From NCBI GenBank assembly GCA_016801885.1, contig CM028897.1, positions 1,061,001 through 1,125,000 on the forward strand: a stretch of 64,000 bases of DNA, written 5' to 3'. Origin of the DNA: Toxotes chatareus. Taxonomy: Eukaryota; Chordata; Actinopteri; Toxotidae. The translations under genes and the position numbers were made by a program. Below are positions 47,961 to 58,460 of the stretch, in pieces. Within the stretch, counting starts at the first letter, position 1, and each line of letters begins with the position of its first letter. Under the pieces are notes generated by a model, which saw only the letters and a list, made by a program, of their open reading frames with translations, searched no databases and was not told where the DNA came from.

Positions 47961-48890
47961 CCCTAAACGAACTTTAACATGATGGTTTACGACGTGGAAC
48001 CGATTCTCTGAAGCACTTCCACAGCACCGGTAAACAGGACCGAAACTCGAAAGGGCTGTCATGTGAATGAATCAGCTGACTAGTTAGCTTAGTTGCGTTT
48101 TCAGCATGAACTCGCAGATATACAAACGCTGTGTACAGGGGAACGTCACTCGCAGCGAATCTGCTTAGACCAATCCAGTTTTGTTTTGTTTGTTTACGGA
48201 AACTGTTTTCTGTTTCAGGGCGACTGTTCAGTAATAAACACCGTACAAAGACAGGCGAAAAGACCACTACATCTAAATACTATTTTATGAATAATAAGTG
48301 ATTTCTTGTTTTAAAAACACACAGGAACTGTTCGTCTTTGGGGTAACGCTATAGCTAGCAAGCTAGCTAATTAGCACAGGTTAAAATGCACAACTTCCGG
48401 TCAAAACATTAAAATGTAGTAAGTACACTGAAATATAATGAATCAATGTGGAAAAAAAACTCCCTGAAAAATAAGTATTTTTTACGAAAGACAAACAAAA
48501 ATAAGTTCACAGATTAAATTAAAGTGTAAAGTCAAGATCATTTAAAACCAGTCAAATTACAGTTATACATACAATACATTAAAGAATAAAATAAAGAAGA
48601 GCCGGGGTAGGGCACATAGGTCTTACCAACAATTGCATAATTAAATAAAAACACCAAAAACAGCTTAACCAGACAAGGAAAAGGGGGATTCGTGTTACAT
48701 AGCATTATATAACATGGTCTTAAGTATGATATGACTAATCAGGTAGAATTTGTGCAGTAAATAAATTGTTTTATATTGTTTGCGCACTTATTTTGAAAAT
48801 AAAATTAACTTAACTCCACAAGAGGGCGGCTACGTGACAAACATGATTCTGAGGAGCGCCTCATTTGTGCTGTAGAAGAAGAAGAAGTTC
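47961..48890. other. Intergenic region between divergent mfsd11 and srsf2
   Basis: AT-rich with poly(A) stretches; no coding exon seen. The two genes are divergently arranged about 1 kb apart, so they may share upstream elements but do not overlap as their human orthologues do. Confidence 0.5.
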
Positions 48891-49092
48891 ACCTCGCTGG
48901 TTCGGGGCAGCGGACGGATCCGAGCTGGAACCGGTGGCTGATGAGTGTGTGACTGGCCATCTTCAAACCCAGCAGGCGGAGTGATCCGAGTTAACACACG
49001 CCCTGGTCTCCGGACTTTTACAGGCAGATCGTATCGTAGCCGAGATATAAAGTGTTTTGAGGAGGGCTGCCAGGCCTCGCAGGTTAATCACC

Positions 49093-49975
49093 ATGAGTTA
49101 CGGTAGGCCGCCACCGGACGTCGACGGCATGACTTCCCTCAAAGTGGACAACCTCACCTACCGAACATCGCCCGAAACCCTCCGGCGTGTGTTCGAGAAG
49201 TATGGCCGGGTAGGGGACGTCTACATTCCCCGAGACCGCTACACTAAAGAAAGCCGGGGTTTCGCTTTTGTGCGGTTCCACGACAAACGGGACGCAGAAG
49301 ATGCGATGGACGCCATGGACGGTGCGCTCCTGGATGGACGGGAGCTGCGGGTTCAGATGGCCCGGTACGGCAGACCTCCTGACTCCCACTACGGTGGAGG
49401 GAGGCGAGGAGGACCGACGCGGAGATACGGGGGACGCCGAAGCAGAAGGTAAGAATAAGTACTGGCCGTTTGTTAGATAGAAAGTTTGTGTTGGACGGAC
49501 ATAGATACCGGACTCCACAAACTAGCAAGATCCAGTCTGCTGATTAAATATCTGTCACCTGATCCCTCAGTTTGATAAGTTTGTCCTGCCAGCGCAGGTC
49601 ACAGTTCATTCCGTGCAGATCCAGCTGTTTTCACGCTGTAGATGATAACTGAACCCACTGAATGTATCCAGCTGTTCCCCCAGCCCCAGACGCAGGAGAC
49701 GCAGCAGATCCCGAAGCAGGAGCCGCTCTCGTTCCCGGAGCCGATCCCGCTCCAGCAGGTCCAGGTCCAGGTCCCGGTCCTACTCTAGATCCAAGTCCCA
49801 CTCTCCCAGGAGCAAGAAGACCAAGGCCAAGTCCCATTCACATTCCAGATCAAGATCCAGGTCCCGGTCTAAGTCTAGGTCGAGAAGCCGCACCCCTTCC
49901 TCCAAAAGAGGGTCTAGATCTAGGTCTAAAAGCCTGCCCAAGTCAGCAGCAGAAAATGGAGGCCAATCCCCGTAG
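49093..49975 (+). CDS. srsf2: Serine/arginine-rich splicing factor 2 (SC35), two coding exons
   Basis: Nuclear SR protein that binds exonic enhancers through one RRM and recruits spliceosome parts through its RS domain. Coding exons are 49093-49448 and 49684-49975, joined in phase 2 (AG|C), 648 nt, 215 residues; human is 221. The RRM spans about residues 14-92 with RNP2 LKVDNLTY and RNP1 RGFAFVRF. A Gly-rich hinge (YGGGRRGG) links to an RS domain with [15 protein letters not shown] repeats interrupted by [19 protein letters not shown], ending NGGQSP. The start is set at [10 protein letters not shown]; the frame extends upstream to an ATG at 49057, but the MSYG start is invariant in the family. 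Teleosts carry srsf2a and srsf2b; not distinguished. Confidence 0.96.
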
Positions 49976-51660
49976 AGCTCAGGACAACAGCAGCAGGTGA
50001 GTTTTGATGAGATGTTGATCTTGAACAAGCACAAAGTTTTGTTTCCAGTGTTGGTCCCTGACGTCCAGACAGTCCAGCATTAGGTGTGTGGTGAGCTGCC
50101 CGCAGGCCGCCTGCTGCTGCTGCTGCTGAGGGTTTCTGTGCAGCAGGGTGGAGACAGTCAGTGTTGGGGTATGTCTGTCTGTCAGCCCCCTGGCATTAAT
50201 TGTCTTCCAATTGTCCTATAGGAGATCCCCAAAACACTCCGGCCTCACAGGTTCCCACGAGGCAACATAATGTCTTTCCTGCCTGAAAGAAAGAAGCATC
50301 AAATCCACACATTTCAGGATGTTGGGTCACTTCAACAATTAATGGATTGTCAGAATGGATAATTGAAATGATTGAAAAGTAACAAAAAAAACGCAGGAAG
50401 GTACATCTGACTTCAACGTAACAGTCAATCAATCAATCAAGAAATGTATTTGTCCCCTGTGGGACAAATACATTTGTGTTCTAAGGGGTTTGTAAAGAAA
50501 AAATGTCCCTAATTTCTGTTTGTTGTGACAGTTTCAGGTGACGACTTCAGATCTTCTCAGACAGAATCCCACACAAGCAACAGTGCCCAGCTGTGAAAGG
50601 TTATTATTGTCTTTCATGCTTTGGTCTGTTTTATTCGTTTGGCCTCAGAAAGGCTTTTTGATTTTATTTTCCTTTTAACAACATGTTTCTGATTTTTAAG
50701 TTGTGATTTGATGTGGAGAAGATTTTTTTGCTCAGACTTGGCTTTCACACAGGTTCACATGATAATATAAGTGTTCTGCAGCGTCTATGTTGGCCCCGTG
50801 CTTTCAGTTCCTCTCTCTGCAGCCTGTATCATGAAGCCAGTTCACCTTAGTCTGGCTTTCTTTGGGCGTCCTGACCTTTCTTGGCCTGACATTTCTGATC
50901 CTGGATGCCTTTTATCTTTGACACATGTAATTTTCTTAGTGTATTGTCTCAACCTAATACAATGTAAAAGTGCCCAGCGCAATTCCTAAAGGTCAAAGTT
51001 AGCCCAAAGTTAACTGGCTAGCACATTAATGTGGCTTTGTGATACAGGCCAGTGGCATATCAGCCATAACATAACATATCAGGAACTAATCATCAGGGCT
51101 TCTTTTTAAACCATCACAAAAAGCCATTTTCTATCTTTCATAACCTGCATGAAGAAATTTTGCTCTTATTGCATTTTTCTAATTGTTTATTAAACTGAAA
51201 TAATCTCTCAAAAACTTTATATTCAATTCTCTTTAATTGGAAAAGCAGTGCATTCTAGCTCCTGGGTTAAATATAATCCCAGTAAAATGACTGGGGATGT
51301 AAAGTGTGTCTGAACCTCATCAGTCTGAAGGTGTCAGGTCAGATGAGCAGAACTCGTCTCCCTCAGTCATTAGTTTCATTTTACAGGACGTCCTTCACTG
51401 GACTCAGACGCAGCGTTGTGTTCTCTTTCGTTTTTGATCCTAATCCTGCTCGTATGTTTTTTTTTGTGCACTAGGCGCAGTTGTGTAGCAGTTGAGTATT
51501 GCTGGTTAGCTGTTAAGGTGACGTGTTGCTCTGCTGAGTGCTTGGATGTGTCCAGTATTCTCCAGAAAGCCCCTGTGACTGCCAGTGGTACAGTCGCTAC
51601 AGTCTCACCCTTTGTACGATGGAATGTTTTTCCCATGTGGTTTCATTAAAGATTGGGTGT
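49976..51660 (+). other. srsf2: srsf2 3' UTR with intron and polyadenylation signal
   Basis: A donor GCAG|GTGAGT at about 49995 lies only 20 bases past the stop, and an acceptor CCTATAG at about 50221 follows. In mammals SRSF2 controls its own level by splicing in its 3' UTR, which sends the message to nonsense-mediated decay; these sites suggest the same layout here. ATTAAA at 51645-51650 is the probable polyadenylation signal. No coding frame is seen in between. Confidence 0.55.
50442..50475. repeat. 15-bp perfect stem with 4-base loop in the srsf2 3' UTR
   Basis: AAATGTATTTGTCCC (50442-50456) and GGGACAAATACATTT (50461-50475) are exact reverse complements separated by CTGT. It follows a (TCAA)n run. 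As RNA it would form a stable hairpin. Confidence 0.95.
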
Positions 51661-51799
51661 TTTCACTACAAACGTCTCAGTTCATTTTGCAGTTCATGTT
51701 TGTTGACATCTTAAATGAATTCCCGAGCCACACTCCACACCGGTTGGTGGCGGTATTGCACCGTCTCGCTGTTTGTCAACCGCAAAAAAGGGAAGAAGA

Positions 51800-52360
51800 A
51801 TCGATCTGTCTGAGACGACCCGAGCGTCTTCTCCGATAAAAGGCGACCATCAGAAATAAGAAGTTGTTCATGGAAATGACAGCGACTCTTATCGTCTGTG
51901 CTGCGTCCAGAATCTTCGGTAAGTCACTCTGATGAAACTGAGCCGTGAGCGAAGGTGGATGAAGCTAAATAAAATCAATGAAAAAACACACTTTCGCCGT
52001 CCAGTCCCGGTGTTAACTGTTCATTTGTCCCACACACAATGTGACACACACTGTTCGTACAAAACCGAACAGGAGGAAGCGTGTGTTTTGTTTCCAGCTC
52101 GTAAAGCCGTGGAAACGAGGTCTAAATTTGACCGTTATTCCTCCGCCCCCTCCCGGTGTAATAGCACAGGTGAGGGGGGTACAGATGTTATCTACTGCCA
52201 CGTTCATGTCATACTGTTTAAACCGTAATCACGAGCAGCCAGGTGCAGATAAACGGTTCGTTACGGTGCATTCACACAGAATCAAGAGCATATCTATATG
52301 TATATATATATTCTTCTTTGCAGATTGACCAGGCCAAGCAAACATCACATGGTAACAGCT
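51800..52360 (+). pseudogene. Partial eif1 duplicate: exon-1 and last-exon remnants
   Basis: 51815-51918 resembles eif1 exon 1 at 54220-54365: a CCGAGCGT, AAAAGGCGA, CAGAAA block, then TCTTATCGTCTGT against TCTTATCGTATGT, CCAGAA, and a donor G|GTAAGT. The eif1 start ATG is CTG here. 52313-52340 repeats the acceptor and first codons of eif1's last exon: TCTTTGCAGATTGACC then GGCCAAG, about 25 of 27 bases the same as 55735-55762, reading IDQAK against IDLAK, and HG of KVHG may also persist. Nothing like eif1 exons 2 or 3 (TIF11/SUI1 core) is seen in the 404 bases between. So this is a decayed tandem duplicate whose splice sites remain. Confidence 0.75.
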
Positions 52361-52368
52361 TAACAACC

Positions 52369-52800
52369 ATGGGCTCCTCTGTTGAACTGAGTGAGGATCT
52401 GAAAATGAAGCTGATTGATGCCTACAAAGCAGGGGAAGGCTATAAAAAGATATCAAAGCGCTTCGGGTTCTCAATTTCTACCACCCGGAATGTCATTAAG
52501 AAATGGAAGTTAAGGGGAACTGTGGAAGTCAAGCCAAGATCTGGAAGACCAAGAAAAATTTCAGATAAAACTGCGCATCTTCTGGGTAGAAAGGCAACGC
52601 AAAACCCCCATATGACTGCAAAGGACCTGCAGGAAGGCTTAGCTGACACAGGGGTGATGGTGCACCCTTCCACTGTGCAGCGCTGCTTGAACAAACAGGG
52701 TCTACATAGACGAGTCAGAAGGAAACCTGAGGAGGAGACCTCGTCGGATAAGTCTGTAAAACAACTCCTGGATAAGATAGCAGGCTGTGGCGACAGATGA
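52369..52800 (+). CDS. Tc1-type transposase DNA-binding domain protein, no catalytic domain
   Basis: An intact 143-codon frame. Residues 1-115 match the paired-like helix-turn-helix region of fish Tc1/mariner transposases: ELSEDLKMKLIDAYKAGEGY, KKISKRFGFSISTTRNVIKK, then the GRPRKIS hook and a second HTH (TAKDLQEGLADTGVMVHPST, VQRCLNKQGLHRRVRRK). The DDE catalytic domain that should follow is absent; instead there is a short charged tail (EEETSSDKSVKQLLDKIAGC, then GDR) and a stop. ATG 52369 has a strong context (ACAACCATGG). The same frame is open upstream through the eif1-like IDQAK codons to 52243. AATAAA at 53233-53238 could end a transcript. It could be a domesticated DNA-binding protein or simply a truncated element that has not yet decayed. 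Confidence 0.6.
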   Translation: MGSSVELSEDLKMKLIDAYKAGEGYKKISKRFGFSISTTRNVIKKWKLRGTVEVKPRSGRPRKISDKTAHLLGRKATQNPHMTAKDLQEGLADTGVMVHPSTVQRCLNKQGLHRRVRRKPEEETSSDKSVKQLLDKIAGCGDR

Positions 52801-53232
52801 AGTTAAAACTGAGCTCCTCAGAGGACTTTGACAACGTCGTGTGGAGACATGAGGCAGAGGGTCTCCCCTTCACTGTACACTGTAAAACACTTTAACTGTA
52901 CATTCCTTATGATTAATCACCTCATGCTTAGACAAAACTAAAAGGTGAGCTTTGTTGACAACAATATGAGTCAGCAAAAAAAAGTACAAAAATGTACAAG
53001 CCGGGACAACTAGGGCTAACTTAGCTAGCAAACTAGCAAGTAAAGCTGCAGCTGCTGATACATGTAACAATGGCCACATTCTACTATCATTTATTTTTGT
53101 TGTTTGTATTTATTTATTTATTTATGAAGATATAGGGGTTGATGAGGTAACGGGTGTTCAGAAGTTAAAAATGTTCTATGACGTGTATATTTCTTTCAGC
53201 CTTCAACCTTCCCCTTTTCCTTCAGCTTGGAC

Positions 53233-53238
53233 AATAAA
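53233..53238 (+). terminator. Polyadenylation signal AATAAA
   Basis: Lies 430 bases beyond the Tc1-domain frame in the same orientation and just before an L1-like remnant. It could serve the chimeric unit or be the tail of an inserted element. Confidence 0.35.
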
Positions 53239-53334
53239 AGAATTAAATGGAAATGTTTGTCACTAAATCTCTGGATGACATGTACGGCCTAAATACCTAA
53301 AACCATTTAAAGGCTGTCTCCTTGCTCCTTCACA

Positions 53335-53830
53335 GGGTATGAACTTCATAAACGACCTCTACAACAGTGGAATTTTCTCATCCTTTGCAGACCTTTCTTC
53401 TAAACAGTTTGGCGAGTTCAACTCTGTTTCATTTCTACCACATCATTTTGTTGAAAAACATGTTCCCTCGTTTTTCTAATCGTTCCCTCGGTCTCCTCTA
53501 GATGACCTCTTGAAGCTCTAGTCACATCCAAGTTATACACAACTCACTCAGCTAAGCCAACCTCAGCCTACTAGCTTACAACAAGAACATGACACAAGAC
53601 GAATTTCCCCTTGACGACAGGTGGGATCACACGCTGGGCCTTGAGCACTCATTCTCCATATGTGCACAGCACAAGTTTAATGGCAAATTAGCAAAAAAAT
53701 GTGCCCTAACCTTTACAGAGATGTAAAGGCTCTCCTGCTAATCCTTCACACGTGCTTTGGACTTGTTATCTGACTACTGGACCAAGATATCCGTAAGATA
53801 TCTGAAACTATTAAGGGCTCCCTGAAAACA
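53335..53830 (+). mobile_element. Degenerate L1-like LINE remnant (reverse-transcriptase C-terminal part)
   Basis: Broken frames read FINDLYNSGIFSSFADLSSK (53345-53405), then WDHTLGLEHSFSICAQHKF (about 53622-53680) and YWTKISVRYLKLL (53776-53815). This order follows the C-terminal region of fish L1 ORF2 (a DLY-GIF-SFADL block, an HS-SICARH block and an FWTKIF block). Stops and deletions separate the pieces, so it is long dead. Confidence 0.5.
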
Positions 53831-54052
53831 TTGTATAATGTAAACAAAGAAATCCATTCCTGTTCACAGACTGAAGCAATAACCTCTGAGCAGTGAATCC
53901 TATTGAAATTTCCCAAAGGTTAAGATAAGAGAAAAGAGAATCGTTATAAACCAAAATTTAGAACATAAAGAATAATTGTTTTTGAGTATTTTACAAATGC
54001 ACTAATAAGTTTTGGTCATTTTCCTGTTGTGAAGTTGACTATATTCTGACAT

Positions 54053-54334
54053 GGTGACGTCACCTTTCCAGTAAAGTTGAGAACGGGCGTGGCTGCCGAG
54101 CACGTCCGATTTGTACGTAAGGGACGAGCTGACGCTGGTTTCGGGGCGGGGCTATAAAGGCTTGTTTTCCAGTCCTCCAAGATCGACGGTCTCCATTTTG
54201 TGAGAGCTGTGGTAGTAGAGCCGAGCGTTCTCCCCGCGAAAAGGCGAAAACCAGAAACGACATAAAAGTCAAAGTTAGCCGACGAACCGCTCGCTAACCA
54301 AGTTATTATCCGAAAGGAAAGCAAATCTTATCGT
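54053..54334 (+). promoter_or_regulatory. eif1: eif1 promoter with CRE and TATA box, and 5' UTR
   Basis: A 12-base palindrome GGTGACGTCACC holds a full CRE/ATF site (TGACGTCA, 54055-54062). TATAAAG at 54153-54159 follows a GGGGCGGGGC Sp1-type box. Transcription should start about 30 bases later, near 54183, leaving a leader of about 150 bases. Confidence 0.65.
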
Positions 54335-55790
54335 ATGTCCGCTATCCAGAACCTCCAAACCTTTGGTAAGTGGTTTTTATCAAAAGGAACAGTGAGGTAA
54401 GGTGGGGGAAGGGCGAGTGCTAGCGAAGCTAACGTTAAGCTTTTAACTTGCGTCGAGGTTTAATTCGCATTGACGCCCATTAGGCTTTTTAATACTTGAT
54501 ATTCAAAATGGCCGGATTATCATTAATATCTTAACTCACCGCTCAATCTTTCATGTACATAGTTGATGATCTCGACTCAAATCAACTAGCTGGTCTCTGC
54601 TAGCGTTAAAACGGCCGCCATTAGTCATACATTTTGCTGCTAACGCATTAGCTTATTCTTAAGGTATGGTAGCTTCGGTGCGGAAATAGTTCTGCTGGGA
54701 GAAAAATAGGATAAGATCTATTTAAATTAGGTATATGGCATTTAGGCTTTGATCCACGTAGTGGAAATGAAAGATAGCGTGTCATGACTTTGCTATTATT
54801 CCGAACAGTCGTGTTCGTTGGCTAGGGTACCGCTTAGCAGTGGCTGACAAACGCTGCCAGACCTAGGTAAGCTGTATATTTAGCTTGTACGTCTGCGCAG
54901 TTCATTTGAAATATGACACTTCCAAAGAGATCTACCAGAGGAAAACTCGGGCAGGATGTGCAGTTGATTTTGCAGCGTTGTCTTTAGAACAGAGGGAGCA
55001 TGGGCAAAATATGACAAACAGTAATATAGACTGGTAAATGATCTAGTTATGACAGATCATCCATGTACAGTGATGGTATTAGCTCTACATTAGCTTAACC
55101 TTTGTCTTTTAAGCTGTGTTTTATTGTAGTTGCTCTTACAATGCTGTTCCTCTACCCCCTCTCCCTTCCAGACCCCTTTGCTGATGCAACTAAGGGTGAT
55201 GACCGCCTCCCAGCCGGGACAGAGGACTACATCCACATAAGAATCCAACAGCGGAACGGCAGGAAGACCCTCACCACTGTCCAGGGCATCTCTGCCGACT
55301 ATGACAAGAAGAAGCTAGTCAAGGCCTTCAAGAAGGTAGTGCCTTTGGGTGGGGTTTGGTGTTGAAATGCTTTTTATGCATTTCTACAGTTGTCATCCCT
55401 CTAGGCAGACTGGCATTAACACTAACACATTAATTTTTATTTTATTCTTAGCACTGGCTCATTATTTTTGCTCTTTTTGACCCTAACAGAAGTTTGCCTG
55501 CAATGGGACAGTGATTGAGCACCCAGAGTATGGTGAAGTGATTCAGCTACAGGGAGACCAGCGCAAGAATATCTGCCAGTTCCTCATTGAGGTAGGTCTT
55601 GTATCCTTAAGAAATATCAGGTCGGGCCATGTGGTATAACAAGAATGTTTTCCTGCATTGTGGGAAACACTGCAGATTTGGGGACTGCGACACAGGCTGG
55701 TGTTCAGAGGTCATTTCATTTATCATGTCTCTTCCATCTTTGCAGATTGACCTGGCCAAGGAGGAGCAGCTCAAAGTCCACGGCTTCTAG
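54335..55790 (+). CDS. eif1: Eukaryotic translation initiation factor 1 (four coding exons)
   Basis: eIF1 binds the 40S subunit near the P site and enforces AUG selection during scanning. Coding exons 54335-54365, 55172-55335, 55490-55591 and 55746-55790 give 113 residues, the same length as human eIF1, with GT-AG borders. The protein reads MSAIQNLQTFDPFADATKGD at the start and carries the SUI1 fold: YIHIRIQQRNGRKTLTTVQG (about 30-49), KKLVKAFKKKFACNGTVIEH (56-75) and GDQRKNICQFLIE, ending EQLKVHGF. eif1 and eif1b differ at few positions; the SAIQ start favours eif1. A decayed partial copy lies 2.5 kb upstream. Confidence 0.95.
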
Positions 55791-56215
55791 AAGCTGCAAA
55801 TTGGCCCTCTCCCCACCTCTCCCAGAAGACCATTAAACTCCCCCTCCCTCCCCCTCCTCCTATGTGCTGCTGTTGCTCTTCCTCTCCCCTCTCCCCCCTT
55901 GCAGCCCCACCAGCTCCTATTAGCTAACACGTGAATTACCTCTGACAAACATGGGACTCTGTAACACCACCGCCCCCCTACAACACCAGGGGGCAGGCTC
56001 GCTCTCACAAAGACACACCACTGCAGCAGCGCCACACAACATCAGGGATGAGTGGTGATGACCCTCCTACACACACTTCCTCCTTCCTTTCCCCCTTGTT
56101 TATTTCCTTTTTAATTTTTTCTTTTTAGGTCTTGTGCCACAATAAGGAGGCACCGTTTTCATGTAACTTTTTTGTTTTGTACTTCAAGGTGTTTCAATAA
56201 AACGATGAGTCTCCA
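55791..56215 (+). other. eif1: eif1 3' UTR and polyadenylation signal
   Basis: C-rich then T-rich untranslated sequence with AATAAA at 56196-56201. A second AATAAA at 57023-57028 may give a longer form. Confidence 0.75.
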
Positions 56216-57600
56216 TATGTTGGAGTGGAGTGGTGTCATGGGGCATGGGGTGGGGGCTTGGTGTGCTCAGGAGGGCCATAGGTGTTATAACAGTGTTTAC
56301 TGATGAAGTGGGTGGCTTTAGAAGAGCAAAGCTTGCAGGAGGATGGGGGGAAAGGGGGTTCAATTCATCAATAAGATTTCCCTCTTTTCAGTCTGTTCCC
56401 ACTGGTGGTGTTTACAAGTCCAGCTGCCTGCTCTCAGGTTACAGAGCAGAGATTGTGTAAAGTACTGACTGTGTCCACCCCACCTGGAATTTTTTTTTTT
56501 TTTTTTAATGGCACATTTTTCTAATTTTTATTGTTTTGCTGCCATTGCAACTTTCAAAACTAAGTGGGTGTTCTCTGGTCTTATTTTGATCAAAGCAAGA
56601 CCTGTGATGTGGATGGCTGAGTCATTTCATTGTGTGATCAGATGAACCCTCTAGAGTGGGCAAATTAAGTCAAATGCTGGTAATCTTTGGCTCAAGTTTG
56701 GTTTGATGGGTCTAAGGCTTGGGTGTTTCTAAGTGGTAAAATCAGGTAGTTCTGGATTTACTGGTAAATGAAGTTAGTTTGCTACTCTGGCATTTGACCA
56801 GCTGTCTGGTTTGGTAAAAGAACAAACCTGGTACCAAACCTGTGGTTATAGACACTTGAATCTTTAATTTCTTATAATGCAATAATTTATAAATACAAGT
56901 TAAGATTTAGTGATGCTTAAGTAATACAGTAAAAATTAAAGCCATGGCCAGGTCACACTGTGCTCCTGTGACTGAAGGTAATGGACAGCATGTCTGTTTT
57001 GCAAAATCCACATATTTGGTTCAATAAAATTTCTGCAGTTGATAAGCCTGTCCTGTTTTGGGTTTTTTTTTTTTTGCCTTGTGTTGTCATTTTTTTCTAA
57101 GGTTTTCCTATATTTCCTGCACATGAAAGAACACTAAGTTGTACTCACACAGCGTTTCACATCAGAAGAGCTGAAGTACATCTACACAACTTGTGTTTTT
57201 AAACTGGACCACAGTGCTGACACACTTGTTACTACATGAGCATGGGGATCATGGGACCAAGTACATTCACTTAAACACTGTACTTTACACAGTGTACACT
57301 GTACAATTTTGAGATTGTTACTTTACCTGAGTATTTCCATTCTGTAATAAAACATTTCTACTCCATGTTTAATTTGATGACAGTATTGCTCTAAAAATAA
57401 TTACTGCAGTGCAAAGAATTTTCACCAACCAATAATCTGCCGTCATATATAACGTACTGAACAGAGATCGAAGTGGAGTAAAATGTTAATTCATATGTAA
57501 AGGAGACCTACAGCTGTGGCTGTGGCAGCTGGCGCTTCAGATGCTCAACGACCTGAAAAACTTGAGAACTGGTGCTGCTCTGAAAGCAAATGGGGATCAC
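56216..57600. other. Intergenic region with a family C repeat fragment
   Basis: No coding exon seen. 57240-57400 holds family C phrases (CCAAGTACATTCACTTAAAC, TACCTGAGTATTTCCATTCT). T-rich tracts occur at 56489-56507 and 57062-57075. Confidence 0.5.
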
Positions 57601-57601
57601 A

Positions 57602-58460
57602 CATAGACTGTATAAGACATGGACGTAGCACCCGTGACGTCACCCTTTGGTTTCGGGGAGTCGGTTTTGTGACCAAACCATGGGCATCTGAGCTGCGCCA
57701 TCTTGGATTTTAGTGGACGTGTACTTTCCATATTTGGCGGAGAGGCGGTTACTCTACAGGTCAGCCGGCCGAGAACCCGGCCACTTATCTCGGAGCAATA
57801 TTTAATATTTACCGGCTTTCACCGCTGCCTCCATCCACTATCCACTTACAGTTACAGCAGCACACAAACAGCAGCAGCCGCTCACTGACGGAGCTGCTCT
57901 GTCCATGCAATGTCGGACTTTTTAAACAGAAAAATGAGACGAAATAAAATTGTAGCCTAGCATTCCCACAATAAACGGACTCTGAGAGCACGGAACACAC
58001 CGCAACAGCGTTCCTAACATTAGCTGCTCCGGTCCTCTATCTGTATCAGCAGCGACCAGAAATCGGCAATTAAGTCATAAACCAGCGGCAAAATATGCTA
58101 ATACATGCTAATTAGTGCAAACATCCAGGTAAAATAGTGAGAAATTTACTTACCGAAAAACTGTAACACAGACTCCTTCGACGGTCGGTTAGTACAGTCT
58201 ACACTACAACAAGCCATACTGTCACAAAAACCTATCCGAACATTGGCAAACAAACACGGACACTGCAGCCCCTGTCAACCGCAGGAGGTAGCCGGAGGCC
58301 TCTGGATGTAGCCGCCTAGCCCAGCCGATGCTTTAGCAAAGAGCTAAATGCCAGTGCGTGACTGTTTTTTTAGGCTGTAAAGTTGGCTATTTTAACATGG
58401 GGGTCAATGGAGAATTGCTCACTCCTGGAGCCCTTGTATCGCCCTCCCTTGGGATCACAG
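57602..58460 (+). repeat. Dispersed repeat family E, copy 2
   Basis: Same orientation and nearly the same sequence as 31966-32695, from ACATAGACTGTATAAGACAT onward, including the CRE (57635-57642) and GCCATCTTGG (57697-57706). Beyond 58325 it continues through GTAAAGTTGGCTATTTTAAC and CATGGGGGTCAATGGAGAAT to about 58460; this phrase is also common in fish genomes, so copy 1 is probably truncated at its right end. Confidence 0.88.

Noticed and set aside
49057..49092. Upstream in-frame ATG for srsf2
   Set aside because: The family start MSYG at 49093 is invariant and has good context; the 12 extra codons are leader sequence.
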